DNA of 64,000 nt from Candidatus Symbiopectobacterium endolongispinus (GTDB lineage: Bacteria > Pseudomonadota > Gammaproteobacteria > Enterobacterales > Enterobacteriaceae), in assembly GCF_018777385.1 (NCBI RefSeq), contig NZ_JAFJYB010000001.1:1-64000 (forward strand), given 5' to 3'. This document shows, piece after piece, positions 21,589-33,861 of the stretch. Under the pieces are notes generated by a model. It saw nothing but the letters and a program-made list of their open reading frames with translations, did not search any database and was not told where the DNA came from. The position numbers were made by a program, and so were the translations under genes. Numbering within the stretch: the first letter of the stretch is position 1; every line of letters starts with the position of its first letter.

Positions 21589-22501
21589 TTAGCTGAGCAT
21601 CACACCCACAGCAAACAGCAAATTGGTCAGCAGCGCGCCCTTGGCGGTTTTTTCCAACATGGGGCGCATGCTGAACGGACTGATTTCACGGCGCACATAG
21701 GCTGCCTGCTTGAGCAGTAGCGGCAGGGTCAGGATAAACAGCCAGCCAGCGTGTGCAGATAAAACATGGCAAACAGGGCCAGGCACAGCGGCGCGGTCAG
21801 CAACAGCAGGGAATGGTAGCACCGGGCACGCTGCGCTCCGAGGCGAACGGCCAGCGTGTTTTTACCACTGAGACGATCGTTGTCGATATCGCGCAAATTG
21901 TTGATGTTCAGCACCGCAGTAGCGAGCAGGCCACAGGCGGTGGCGGGCAGCATAACGATGCTGTCAAAATGACCGGTTTGCAGGTAATAGGAACCTGCGA
22001 CGCTGAGCCAGCCAAAGAAAATCATGACGGATATGTCCCCAGTCCCATATAACCGTAGGGTTTGTTGCCCACGGTATAGGTAATGGCGGCGACCATCGCC
22101 AGCACCCAGAGGATCAGAAAGCCGATGATATCCGACGGTTTTTCGCACGCCATGATGACCAGCGACAGCCCGGACACGATGGTTAGCACCACGTTGACGA
22201 TCAGCGCCATGCGCAACTGCGACAGCGAGATAACGCCAGTTTGGATGCCGCGCAAAGGCCCGATACGGGTTTCGGTATCACTGCCTTTTACCGCATCACC
22301 GTAATCGTTCGCCAGATTGGAGAGGATTTGCAGCAGTTCGGTGGTCAGTAGCGCCAGCAGAGCGATACCCGGTTTAAAATTGTTGTGCCAACTAGCGATG
22401 GCGGAGCCCGTCACAATGGACGCAAACGCCAATGGAAGCGTTTTCGGACGCAAGCTGTCCAGCCAGGCTTTGGTTTTGCTGCTTTGGGTTGATAAGGTCA
22501 T
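21589..22501 (-). pseudogene. menA: 1,4-dihydroxy-2-naphthoate polyprenyltransferase MenA, two frameshifts
   Basis: MenA joins the prenyl chain to dihydroxynaphthoate to make demethylmenaquinone in the inner membrane. The first frame from 22501 contains the prenyl-diphosphate site NLANDYGDAVKGSDTETR and ends at 22022 just after KPYGYMGLG. The second segment (VMIFFGWLSVAGSYYLQTGH, with NNLRDIDNDRLSGKNTLAVR) is in another frame, and the C-terminal membrane helices (WLFILTLPLLLKQAAYV) in a third. Shifts lie near 22030 and 21745. Without correction no menaquinone prenylation is expected, which would limit anaerobic respiration. Confidence 0.9.
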
Positions 22502-22583
22502 GATACGTTTCGTTTTTTCAATGCAATGTCTGTCGCATGCATGTGTTAATGAGAAGTCCAGTCCATGAGCGCTGGCCAGAAAC

Positions 22584-22616
22584 GCAAATGGGAGGCATCA
22601 GCCTCCCATCATTTGC
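22584..22616. terminator. Hairpin between menA and hslU
   Basis: ATGGGAGGC and GCCTCCCAT form a perfect stem with an ATCA loop, extended outward by GCAAATG/CATTTGC-like bases. It is the terminator expected after hslVU. Confidence 0.8.
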
Positions 22617-22659
22617 CAAACAGAGCGTTTGCGCAACAGGACAATCCGAATTGTAGGGA

Positions 22660-23996
22660 TTATAAGATAAAACGGCTCAGATCTTCATCTGCTACGAGCT
22701 CGTCAAGATGACTACGCACGTATTCTGCGTCCACGGTAACAGTTTGGCCGCTCATTTCGCTGGCATAGTAAGAGATCTCTTCTCTTCGATCAAACGCTCC
22801 AAAACAGTGTGCAGACGACGTGCGCCGATGTTCTCGGTGCGCTCGTTGACCTGCCAGGCTGCTTCGGCAATCAGGCGAATGCCGTCTGTCGTGAAGACGA
22901 TATCCACGCCTTCCGTCGCCAGCAACGCTTTGTACTGTTCCGTCAGTGATGCGCTTGGCTCCGTCAGGATGCGTTCGAAATCTTCCGTGGTCAGCGCTTG
23001 CAGCTCAACGCGGATAGGTAAACGCCCTTGCAGCTCGGGGATCAGATCCGACGGGCTGGAGACCTGGAACGCACCGGAGGCGATAAACAGGATGTGATCG
23101 GTTTTCACCATGCCGTGTTTGGTGGAGACCGTACAGCCTTCCGCCAGCGGCAGCAGACGCGCTGTACCCCTTCACGAGAGACGTCCGGGCCGGAGGTTTC
23201 CCCCGCGTTTGCAGATTTTATCGATCTCATCGATAAACACGATACCATGTTGCTCAACGGACTCGATAGCCTGCTGTTTCAGCTCTTCTTGGTTTACCAG
23301 TTTGGGGCTTCTTCTTCAACCAGCAGCTTGAAGGCATCTTTGATTTTCATCTTGTGCGCTTTCTGCTTTTGACCCGCCAGATTCTGGAACATGGACTGCA
23401 ACTGATTGGTCATCTCTTCCATGCCAGGAGGGGCCATGATTTCAACGCCCATCGGGGTTGCTGCCAGATTGATTTCAATTTCTTTGTCATCTAACTGCCC
23501 TTCACGCAATTTTTTGCGGAAGGCCTGACGCGCCGCAGATGGTTCTTGCGGCTCTTCCGGCTGACCCCAGTTATTTTTTGCCGGGGGAATCAACGCATCC
23601 AGAATGCGTTCTTCGGCCATCTCTTCAGCGCGGAAGCGGTTTTTTTTCCAGCGATTGCTGGCGCATCATTTTGATGGCCGCATCCGTCAGATCGCTGATG
23701 ATGGAGTCCACTTCTTTACCAACATAGCCGACTTCAGTGAATTTAGTGGCTTCCACTTTGATAAACGGGGCGTTGGCCAGTTTGGCCAGACGACGGGCAA
23801 TCTCAGTTTTACCGGCGCCGGTCGGCCCGATCATCAGGATGTTCTTGGGGGTCACTTCATGGCGTAACGCGTCGGAAAGCTGCATACGGCGCCAGCGGTT
23901 ACGCAATGCGATTGCCACCGCACGTTTGGCCTTGTGCTGACCGATGATGTAGCTGTCGAGCTCGCTAACGATTTCGCGCGTGGTCATTTCAGACAT
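22660..23996 (-). pseudogene. hslU: HslU unfoldase of the HslVU protease, multiple frameshifts
   Basis: HslU is the AAA+ unfoldase that feeds HslV. The start [20 protein letters not shown], Walker [10 protein letters not shown], Walker [12 protein letters not shown] and the sensor region are all readable but spread over several frames. Shifts are visible at about 23640 (a run of eight T on the plus strand), 23307, 23205, 23170 and 22780. The true end (SRFIL) is at 22660 in yet another frame. With at least five lesions no functional protein is possible. Confidence 0.92.
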
Positions 23997-24007
23997 GATG
24001 TCATTCC

Positions 24008-24535
24008 TTACGCCTTGGAGGCTAATTCTTCAATCGTGTGGAACGGATTGGTGTAGATGCAGATATCGCCTGCGATACCCAGCGACTTTTCAACAATCTC
24101 GCGCGCTGAGCTCGGTGTTCTCCAGCAGCGCTCTGGCTGCGGCTTGCGCATACGGGCCGCCAGAACCGATAGCAATCAAATCGTTTTCCGGTTGAATCAC
24201 ATCGCCGTTACCGGTGATGATAAGCGACGCGTTTTCGTCTGCGACGGCCAGCAGTGCCTCCAGACGGCGTAGCATACGGTCGGTGCGCCAGTCTTTTGCC
24301 AATTCCACGGCGGCCTTGACCAGGTGGCCTTGATGCAGTTCCAGCTTGCGTTCAAACAGCTCGAACAGCGTAAAGGCGTCAGCGGTGCCGCCCGCAAAGC
24401 CCGCGATCACGTTGTCGTTGTACAGGCGACTACTTTGCGCACGTTGCCCTTCATGACCGTGTTTCCCAATGTTGCTTGGCCGTCGCCGCCAATCACCACG
24501 TGACCGTTGCGACGTACACTTACTATAGTTGTCAC
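24008..24535 (-). pseudogene. hslV: HslV peptidase of the HslVU protease, two frameshifts
   Basis: HslV is the threonine-type peptidase partner of HslU. A GTG at 24535 gives [20 protein letters not shown], so the catalytic Thr after the initiator is present. The frame breaks near 24425, before [20 protein letters not shown], and again near 24102, after ENTELSAR. The rest ([17 protein letters not shown]) is in a third frame, ending at 24008. Both shifts look like single-base losses in otherwise well-conserved sequence. The gene lies directly upstream of hslU, as usual. Confidence 0.9.
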
Positions 24536-24566
24536 GCGTCGATCCCCGCTAGATAAGGAAAAAGAA

Positions 24567-24584
24567 CCCCACATTGCTGTGGGG
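24567..24584 (-). terminator. Terminator after ftsN
   Basis: Read on the minus strand, CCCCAC and GTGGGG enclose a six-base loop and are followed by TTCTTTTTCC. This separates ftsN from hslVU. Confidence 0.82.
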
Positions 24585-24622
24585 CATATTAATGTTGTAG
24601 ATGGGGGAGCGCTTAGGAGTTT

Positions 24623-25486
24623 TCAACCCCCGGCAGCGAGAGGAATGCAGTTTGCTGCGCCAGCGTCTTTCAGGCGCGATAACATTTTGTCGGCGGTGGC
24701 GCGATCTTTATACGGCCCTAAAGTGATGCGATTCCAGCCGCCACTGCTGGCGATGCGACTTTCGATACCGGCGAAAGCCAACTGTGCGCGCACTGATTCT
24801 GCCGGTTCCAGCGTTTTAAACGAACCACACTGTACCATCCAGCGCTGTGCTTTTTCTGGTTTGGGTGTTTCCGGCTGCTTCGCAATTTCCACCTGTTTTG
24901 GCGTTTCCTGCTTAGGTGTAGCTGGCTGTGTCGCGGGGGCTGTGACGGGCGCACGTGTACTCACGGGCGGCTGCTTCACCGTCGACGTGGTTGCTACCGG
25001 CGGTACCACCACGGTTTTAGGTGCGGTGATGGTGACCTGGGAGCGGGGCACCGGCGTTTGATCGTTATAAGGCACTTCTGACAGCTGCGTCGGCGCACGG
25101 CGCATATCCGCCTGCATCTGTTCTAGCAGTTGGCGTTGTTCTTGCGTGAGTTGGGCCGGTGATTTGATTTCTCCACCGGAATTGGGTGCCGTTGGCTCAG
25201 GAACACCCAACTGACGATTCTCCAGTTCTTTAATATAACGCCAGCGCTCTTCCGGCTTCGGTGGCAGACCATTGCCGTTGTTGGTGGCGCTGCGCGGTAG
25301 CACGGGCGACTCAGCAGGCTTGTTGTTGGCGATAAAATAGAGTCCGCCCGCGAAGGTCACCAGAACGGCAACGGCCAGCATTATCATGAGCTTAGAGACG
25401 CCCGACGAAGAGCCACATCTTCGACTGGTTGTCTTTTTTCGTCGTGCGCCTGAGCGCCCACGACTGACGTAATCTCGTTGTGCCAC
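24623..25486 (-). CDS. ftsN: Essential cell-division protein FtsN
   Basis: FtsN triggers septal peptidoglycan synthesis. The 287-residue protein has a short basic cytoplasmic start (MAQRDYVSRGRSGARRKKTT), one transmembrane helix (LMIMLAVAVLVTFAGGLYFI), a region with the conserved RWRYIKELENRQLGV, a Pro/Thr/Gln-rich linker, and a C-terminal SPOR domain beginning at about residue 213 (RWMVQCGSFKTLEPAESVRA). It is intact while both flanking genes are damaged, in line with its essential role. Confidence 0.96.
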   Translation of the reverse strand: MAQRDYVSRGRSGARRKKTTSRRCGSSSGVSKLMIMLAVAVLVTFAGGLYFIANNKPAESPVLPRSATNNGNGLPPKPEERWRYIKELENRQLGVPEPTAPNSGGEIKSPAQLTQEQRQLLEQMQADMRRAPTQLSEVPYNDQTPVPRSQVTITAPKTVVVPPVATTSTVKQPPVSTRAPVTAPATQPATPKQETPKQVEIAKQPETPKPEKAQRWMVQCGSFKTLEPAESVRAQLAFAGIESRIASSGGWNRITLGPYKDRATADKMLSRLKDAGAANCIPLAAGG

Positions 25487-25566
25487 TGTCGTTTCGCTAC
25501 AAATGAAATGAAAGATTTAGGGAGCATGTTACTGAACCCTAAAAACTTTGACCAGCACCGGAATTC

Positions 25567-26610
25567 TTAAACCAGATAACGAGCGTAATTTGGTGTGGCC
25601 GTGCTGTCACGAATAACCAGTTTGCTGTTGAGTAACCGTGAACCGCTGGGCACCGGATGGCCCTACAATTGTTCCAATAGCAGATGCATGGATTCACACC
25701 CCAATTCATAGCGGGGTTGGGCGACGGTAGTGAGTGCTGGGAAACGGTATTGTGCATGCTCGATATCATCAAAACCCACCAGCGACAGGTCTTTGGGAAC
25801 ATCCAGCTTCATTTTTTTCGCTTGAGAGAGTACCCCCATCGCCATCATGTCGCTGTGGCAAAATATGGCGCTGGGCGGTGCCGGGTGCTTCATCAGCATC
25901 ATCAGCCCGTTCACGCCGGTTTCATAACTGAAGCTGCCGCGATAGATATACTGATTATCCACTTGAATGCCGCTGCGGCGCAGCGCCTGAATATACCCTT
26001 GCAAGCTGTATTCGCTCAGATGCATGTTTTCGGGACCCGCGATACAGGCAATACGGCGATGTCCGAGCCGGTGCAGAGAATAAACGGCATCAAAGGCGGC
26101 GATGAGATTATCGATGTGCACCGTCGGCAATTCCAGATCGGGTGAGAACTCGTTGACCATCACCATCGGCGGCAGGTTGCGCCGCTCCTCTTTGCTGGCG
26201 CTAAACGGCAGATTGGCCCCGAGCAGCAACATGCCATCAATCTGCTTGGTGATAATCAAATCCACGAAGGACTTTTCTTTGTGATGCTGGTGAGCGCAAT
26301 CGCCAATCAGTACCAGATAACCTTGTTTTGCGGCGGTTTCTTCGATACCACGCAGGACATCGGTAAAAAAGGGATCGCAAATATCTGGCACAATCGCTAG
26401 CAGCGTGCGCGACTCGCTGCGTTTTACGTGACGGGCAAGCGCATGCGGCGCGTAACCCACGGTGAGCACGGCTTGTTCAACCCGCTTACGCGTTTGGCTC
26501 GAGACCTTCTCCGGGTTCATTAACGTTCGGGAGACCGTGGCCGTCGATACACCCGCGACCTCTGCCACGTCTTTCATCGTCGCCGGCGTGGTGTCATTTT
26601 TATAGTCCAA
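25567..26610 (-). pseudogene. cytR: CytR nucleoside-catabolism repressor, late in-frame stop
   Basis: CytR is the LacI-family repressor that acts with CRP on deo, cdd, udp and tsx. A TTG at 26610 with AAGGAG seven bases upstream is the likely start, giving about 11 residues before TMKDVAEVAGVSTATVSRTL (helix-turn-helix). The sensor domain is intact to SMHLLLEQL. There a TAG at 25663-25665 ends the frame; the same frame then continues GHPVPSGSRLLNSKLVIRDS to 25567, as in E. coli. Only about 30 C-terminal residues are lost, so partial function is conceivable. Confidence 0.88.
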
Positions 26611-26840
26611 CGCGGTTCTCCTTGCATCGTATGCGATTGGCGAACAGGACGGCGGCACGCTCGCCGCCCGATTTTTTTGCCCGACAGGCTTATACCACCC
26701 ATTTTGCTAAGGATACTGTTTCTCTGCCTACGCTTAACAGATGGCGCGCAAGTTTTGCTGCTCAGATTGCATAAAAGATGTGACGGATGTCGTTTTTTCG
26801 GCACCGTTCGCATTTTTTCGTGGTGCGTTAACGACGGCGA

Positions 26841-29378
<2,538 letters not shown>

Positions 29379-29594
29379 ATGAAAAAAGGTATTCACCCGA
29401 ATTATGTAGCGATTACTGCAACGTGTTCTTGCGGTAACGTTATCAAAACCTATTCTACCGTGGGTCACGATCTGAACCTGGACGTTTGTGGCGAATGCCA
29501 CCCGTTCTATACCGGTAAACAACGTGTTGTTGACACCGGTGGCCGTGTTGAGCGCTTCAACAAGCGTTTCAGCGTGCCGGGCAGCAAAAAATAA
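29379..29594 (+). CDS. rpmE: 50S ribosomal protein L31
   Basis: L31 bridges the ribosomal subunits. The 71-residue protein is of the zinc-binding type: [17 protein letters not shown] and [14 protein letters not shown] supply the four cysteines. It starts [19 protein letters not shown] and follows the usual priA-rpmE order. A terminator lies 20 bp downstream. Intact. Confidence 0.97.
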   Translation: MKKGIHPNYVAITATCSCGNVIKTYSTVGHDLNLDVCGECHPFYTGKQRVVDTGGRVERFNKRFSVPGSKK

Positions 29595-29614
29595 GCGTCC
29601 GCGCAAAGCAATAA

Positions 29615-29633
29615 AGGCACCCATCAGGTGCCT
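29615..29633 (+). terminator. Terminator after rpmE
   Basis: AGGCACC, CATCA loop, GGTGCCT: a 7-bp perfect stem preceded by an A run but with only a weak T stretch after it. Confidence 0.65.
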
Positions 29634-29840
29634 ATTCCCACCCGGTAATCAATCGCCTTGACCTGCCTGCCTTTAAGAATCGCATCGCCAGTTTAACCTG
29701 CAAACAAACAGCCTGGTAGAATCTGCGTGATGCTTAACCACAATACGCCTTCTGATATCCGGGTTATCCGGCAACAAATTGTCGAAGAAATTATAAACGT
29801 CATCACCTTGATAAGGCTGGTGGTGTAGCGGTATCGAGAA

Positions 29841-29900
29841 GCAGGTAAAACAAGGCCTACACGCTATAGACGTTAATCTCGTAATTACCTGCTATAGCGT
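29841..29900. repeat. Interleaved inverted repeats (pseudoknot topology)
   Basis: Two inverted repeats are interleaved. GCAGGTAA (29841-29848) pairs with TTACCTGC (29885-29892), and ACGCTATAG (29861-29869) pairs with CTATAGCGT (29892-29900). The order A-B-A'-B' would form an H-type pseudoknot in RNA, or two exclusive hairpins. It ends about 70 bp before the next gene. The 29640-29830 stretch contains no recognisable gene. Confidence 0.55.
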
Positions 29901-29969
29901 ATATCTGCAATATGACGCCAACGCCACGATGAACTTTCCCCACCTCAGCCTCAAAAACCGAGAACCTAA

Positions 29970-30287
29970 ATGCTAAAAGTAATTGCTGAAGATTTTATCA
30001 AGCCAGAGGCGATTGAAACCGTCCTCCCGCTATATCGTGAGTTTGTTGAGGCCACCAAGAAAGAGCCGCGGTGCATTGCCTACGATCTGTATATCGACGG
30101 AAAAGACATCGGGCAATTCATCTTCATCGAAGAGTGGCCGGACCGTGCGGCGCTGGATGAGCACTGCGCCAGCGAACACTTCAAACGTCTGGTGCCGATG
30201 ATCGATCAGCACAAGCGAAAGGATGCGGCCTATATATTGATGGGTGGTTTTGGTGAAGTCTATAATAAGTTATTATCAAAAAGATAA
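29970..30287 (+). CDS. ABM-domain putative quinol monooxygenase/stress protein
   Basis: A 105-residue ferredoxin-like single-domain protein of the antibiotic-biosynthesis-monooxygenase (ABM) superfamily, related to YgiN-type proteins. The pattern MLKVIAEDFIKPEAIETVLP, then GQFIFIEEWPDRAALDEHC and SEHFKRL is typical, with the W and the two His-region residues in place. Such proteins dimerise and act on quinols or other small aromatics, but the substrate cannot be told from sequence. It stands alone after rpmE. Intact. Confidence 0.78.
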   Translation: MLKVIAEDFIKPEAIETVLPLYREFVEATKKEPRCIAYDLYIDGKDIGQFIFIEEWPDRAALDEHCASEHFKRLVPMIDQHKRKDAAYILMGGFGEVYNKLLSKR

Positions 30288-30343
30288 ATCGATATTACGC
30301 TAACAACCGGTACAGAGCACCACAGAAGATTTTTACTGATGGT

Positions 30344-30913
30344 TTGACAACCAGAAAAGAGTGGTGCAACACCGACATTTTTTGGGCAGGCGCTAAATTG
30401 AACCGTAATTTAATGGTGTATTTGGGTTTATTGTTTTCAATACTATTGCTACTTTCTTGGTTTCATAAAAATTACAATTTCATTTTCATCATCCTTATTA
30501 TTACCTTCACCTGCTTTATGATTGCGATTCTTGAGTGGAAAGTAGAAAGGGTTATAAAAGGTGTCAGTTTGATATCGTACGGTATTCTTTTTGGTATTTT
30601 TGTCCCAAAGGCAATCATACCCAGTGAAGAATTTGCTAAAACCTTACCGATGAGCGTTATCGATAATCTGGAAATATTTAAAAACCTGGCAATATTTTCA
30701 TGCTCTGGGGCCGGGGGAAGCATCATTGCAAATCATGCTGAGCGTTTCTTATCAGAAAAAGATACATCCCCTCAGCAAGAGAGTCGGGCTGTTAATTACG
30801 ATAAACAATTCAGAGCATTACAGCACGAACTAACAAAAACACGAACCTATCTTATCTATTTCTCTAGCGCGATCTTGATTCTTTTCCTTATCATTCTCGC
30901 GATGATTATTTAG
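30344..30913 (+). CDS. AT-rich membrane protein of unknown function
   Basis: I do not recognise this 189-residue protein. It has three hydrophobic segments in the first half (about residues 25-42, 46-64 and 72-90), a soluble part with a glycine-rich FSCSGAGGSIIANHAERFL and a charged region, then a C-terminal hydrophobic segment (about 168-188). The start at 30344 would be TTG; an internal ATG at 30413 is possible. Base composition is much more AT-rich than neighbouring genes and no partner is adjacent, which suggests horizontal transfer. Confidence 0.6.
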   Translation: MTTRKEWCNTDIFWAGAKLNRNLMVYLGLLFSILLLLSWFHKNYNFIFIILIITFTCFMIAILEWKVERVIKGVSLISYGILFGIFVPKAIIPSEEFAKTLPMSVIDNLEIFKNLAIFSCSGAGGSIIANHAERFLSEKDTSPQQESRAVNYDKQFRALQHELTKTRTYLIYFSSAILILFLIILAMII

Positions 30914-31063
30914 CGCATCCAATTTGCATAATTGCGCTGCTGAATAACACAAACCGTGAGTGAATGCTGTATCAGGCATAACATTAGCCGTTACACATGA
31001 TGAATGTAACGGCTAATATGACAACTGTAGTGAAGCCATGTCGGGGAATACGCAAAGCGATGG

Positions 31064-31853
31064 CTACAACCTCGGCTCAGAAGCTTCTCCTTCCTCACCC
31101 GAAAGAATAACCTCCACCTGGCTATCCTTGAGCCGCGCTTTCAACGCCGCAGGCGGCATTTCATCAGTAAACAGCGCGGCGGCTTGAGTAATATTGCCAA
31201 TATCCACCGCCGCCGAGGCGTGATACTTGGTGTGATCGGCCGCGAGCAAGATGTGCCGCGAATGGCGCATCATGCTTTGTGCCACGCTGGCTTCATTGAC
31301 ATCAAATTCCAGCAGTGTTCCGTCGCTCTCGATCGCTCCGACGCTGGTCACCAGATAATCGGCGCGAAAACCTTGAACAAAAGCGTTGGCCGCCGGGCCG
31401 ATAATGCCACTGTTGTGGGAACGCAGCGTACCGCCCGGTACCATCACCTCAAGGCGCGGGTTTTTATACAGAATATGCGCGACACGCAGGCTTGATAATG
31501 CGCAGCTCGTTATGGTTCAGTAGCGCACTGGCTACGTGCTCTACGGTGGTGCCAATGGTGATAAAAATCGTCGAGCCATCAGGAATATAATCGGCAATCG
31601 CCTTTTTCTCATCGGTCAGAGACACTTCTCGCTGTTCAAACGCGGTGTTCACCACGCTGGATGCGCGTCCGGCACCGCCATGGTGCCGGGTAATCAATCC
31701 TTGCTCGCTCAGTTTGCGAATGTCACGCCGGACGGTCTGCGTGGAAACCTCCAGCAGTTGCGCCAACTCATCAATGTTCATGTAACCGCGTTCGGCCACC
31801 AGTGCCAGCAAACGGTCGTGGCGCGGATTACCGGTTAGTTCGGTAAAGCTCAT
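31064..31853 (-). pseudogene. csqR: Sulfoquinovose-operon regulator CsqR (YihW), frameshifted
   Basis: DeoR-family regulator of the sulfoquinovose (yih) genes. The start at 31853 (MSFTELTGNPRHDRLLALVA) is followed by the helix-turn-helix VSTQTVRRDIRKLSEQGLIT and the RHHGGAGRASSVVNTAFEQR segment. The frame breaks near 31484, after NHNELRII; the rest (MVPGGTLRSHNSGIIGPAAN to ADHTKYHASAAVDIGN) is in another frame. Compared from memory with E. coli YihW, a few bases are missing at the break, and three residues (EAV) are missing in frame before ADYIPDGS. Probably non-functional. Confidence 0.87.
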
Positions 31854-31886
31854 GGGGATCCCTCTCAAAACCACACTTTCCGCATT

Positions 31887-32794
31887 CTATACAAAAAGGG
31901 ACAAAAAGGAGCGGGTTTGATCACAGTCAGGGATACCGGCACGTCCACCCGGGCGCGTGCATTTCAATGCCGCCACGCCACTGGCAAAGCGCACTGCCTC
32001 AGTTGCGGTATTCCCCTGCGCCAAGGCAACGGCCAGCGCACCGTGGAAAACATCGCCCGCACCGGTGGTATCCACCACGTTAACGGCAAATCCAGACTGA
32101 TGCCGTAACTCACCGTTTTCCAACCACTGACATCCCTCAGCCCCCTGAGTGACATAAACCTGTCCATTTGTGATCATTTTTGCGCGCGTTAATGCTTCAG
32201 CGCTCGCAGCCACGTCCGTTAAGCGCAGCAGACCGGGGGCAGAGAACACCGCATGATCGCTCAGCGCCACCAGTTCGGTAATGTCCTGCGGTGTCATATC
32301 ACCGTCCAGCACCGTCATCACCCTCGACTGACGCGCCAACGTGAAAGCGCGTTGGGCACCTTCATGCAAGCGCACATCCGCCAGCACCACATCCCACTGG
32401 CTAAAATCGATTTGATCAAACCAGTAGGCGCTGGGTGAAAGATCCGGGCTCTGGTAGTTAAAAATAATCCGCTCACCTTGCTCATCCACCAGAATAGCGG
32501 ATTGCGAGGAGAGAGCCTGTTCAATACGGCGCGTATAGCGGGTGTTAACGCCATAGGAGGCCAGCTCGCTCAGCAGTGCGGAACCAATGTCATCATCCCC
32601 CACGCGACCAATAAAATCGACCTGCGCGCCCAGTCTGGCAGCGGCAACGGCAGCCGTTGCCGCCGGGCCACCGCCCACTTCGCGGTAGTTTTGCGCCACA
32701 TACTCCCCCCCCCCCCCCCCCCCGTCGCAGGCAGCGCTTCCACATAATAGAGGCGATCCATCACGGTAATTCCCACACAGGTAATACAAATCAT
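31887..32794 (-). pseudogene. yihV: 6-deoxy-6-sulfofructose kinase YihV, out of frame at a G19 tract
   Basis: PfkB-family kinase that phosphorylates sulfofructose in sulfoglycolysis. The start at 32794 (MICITCVGITVMDRLYYVEA) matches E. coli YihV. After LPAT the coding strand has 19 consecutive G; the frame then leaves the gene. The real continuation EYVAQNYREVGGGPAATAAV is one frame over and runs undamaged to 31887, with the PfkB signature DTTGAGDVFHGALAVAL. A tract of 17 or 20 G would restore the frame. E. coli has only one Gly (TESGKYVA) here, so the tract is an expansion. It is transcribed divergently from yihU. Confidence 0.88.
32705..32723. repeat. 19-base C homopolymer (G19 in yihV coding strand)
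   Basis: Nineteen consecutive C on the plus strand, inside the first 35 codons of yihV. It is by far the longest homopolymer I noticed in the window. Slippage of one base up or two down would put yihV back in frame. Confidence 0.9.
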
Positions 32795-32960
32795 GGTTAT
32801 TCCTTAAACGACATCGAATGACACCATTTTAATTTCATCAAATGTTTAAAGAGTGATGAATGTCAATTTTTTGACCATAAATTACAAATACGATCAACAA
32901 AACAAACAAAACGGTCATCAATAGACAAAATGTGACAACCGAGAACGGCAGGAGAGCAGC

Positions 32961-33823
32961 ATGGCAACAATCGCATTTATCGGCCTCGGCCAAATGGGCG
33001 CCCCGATGGCAAGCAACCTGATCAAACAGGGACATCAGTTGCATGTGTTTGATATCAGCCAGGCCGCCGTGCAGACACTGGTACAACAGGACACACACAC
33101 AGCGCCAAGAGCGCCGCCGATGCAGCAAAAGAGGCAGAATTAGTGATCACCATGCTGCCTAACGGTGATTTGGTGCGCAATGTGTTGTTCGGCGATGAGG
33201 GTGTCTGCACAACACTACGCACGGATGCCTTGGTGATCGATATGTCCACTATTCATCCACTGCAAACCGACGCCCTGATCCGAGAAATGAACCAAAAAGG
33301 CTTCAGCATGATGGATGTGCCCGTCGGCCGCACCTCGGATCATGCCGTCGCGGGCACATTGCTGTTACTGGCAGGCGGCACGCCCGCACAGGTTGAGCGC
33401 GCAACACCGGTACTGATGGCAATGGGCAATGAGCTGGTGAATGCCGGCGGTCCTGGCATGGGCATTCGGGTCAAGCTCATCAACAACTACATGAGCATCG
33501 CACTCAACTCCCTATCCGCAGAAGCCGCGACGCTGTGTGAAGCACTCGGGCTCTCTTTCGATGTCGCTCTCAAATTGATGAGCGGCACACCGGCAGGCAA
33601 AGGCCACTTTACTACCTCCTGGCCCAACAAAGTGCTGAAAGGCGATCTCACCCCCGCCTTCATGATCGATTTGGCGCACAAGGATTTAGGCATAGCGCTC
33701 AACGCGGCCTCACGCGAAGTTTACAACCAGGCGCGCGCCGCCGGACGTGGACGCCAGGACTGGACGGCCATTCTTGAGCAGGTACGCACCAGCGCCGGGT
33801 TGACCCCGAAAGCCGCTCAGTAA
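32961..33823 (+). pseudogene. yihU: 3-sulfolactaldehyde reductase YihU, frameshift and internal deletion
   Basis: YihU reduces sulfolactaldehyde to dihydroxypropane sulfonate with NADH. The Rossmann start [20 protein letters not shown] is in frame from 32961. The frame is lost at an (AC)5 repeat (33091-33101); the correct frame resumes as [20 protein letters not shown] and runs to 33823. The substrate motif [15 protein letters not shown] and catalytic Lys region [20 protein letters not shown] are kept. Near the end, [16 protein letters not shown] lacks about 12 residues found in E. coli YihU and in the wider hydroxyacid-dehydrogenase family. This is the first gene of the rightward sulfoglycolysis genes. 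Confidence 0.88.
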
Positions 33824-33861
33824 CCACCGATCTCTGTAACACATTAATAAAGGACAGATAC

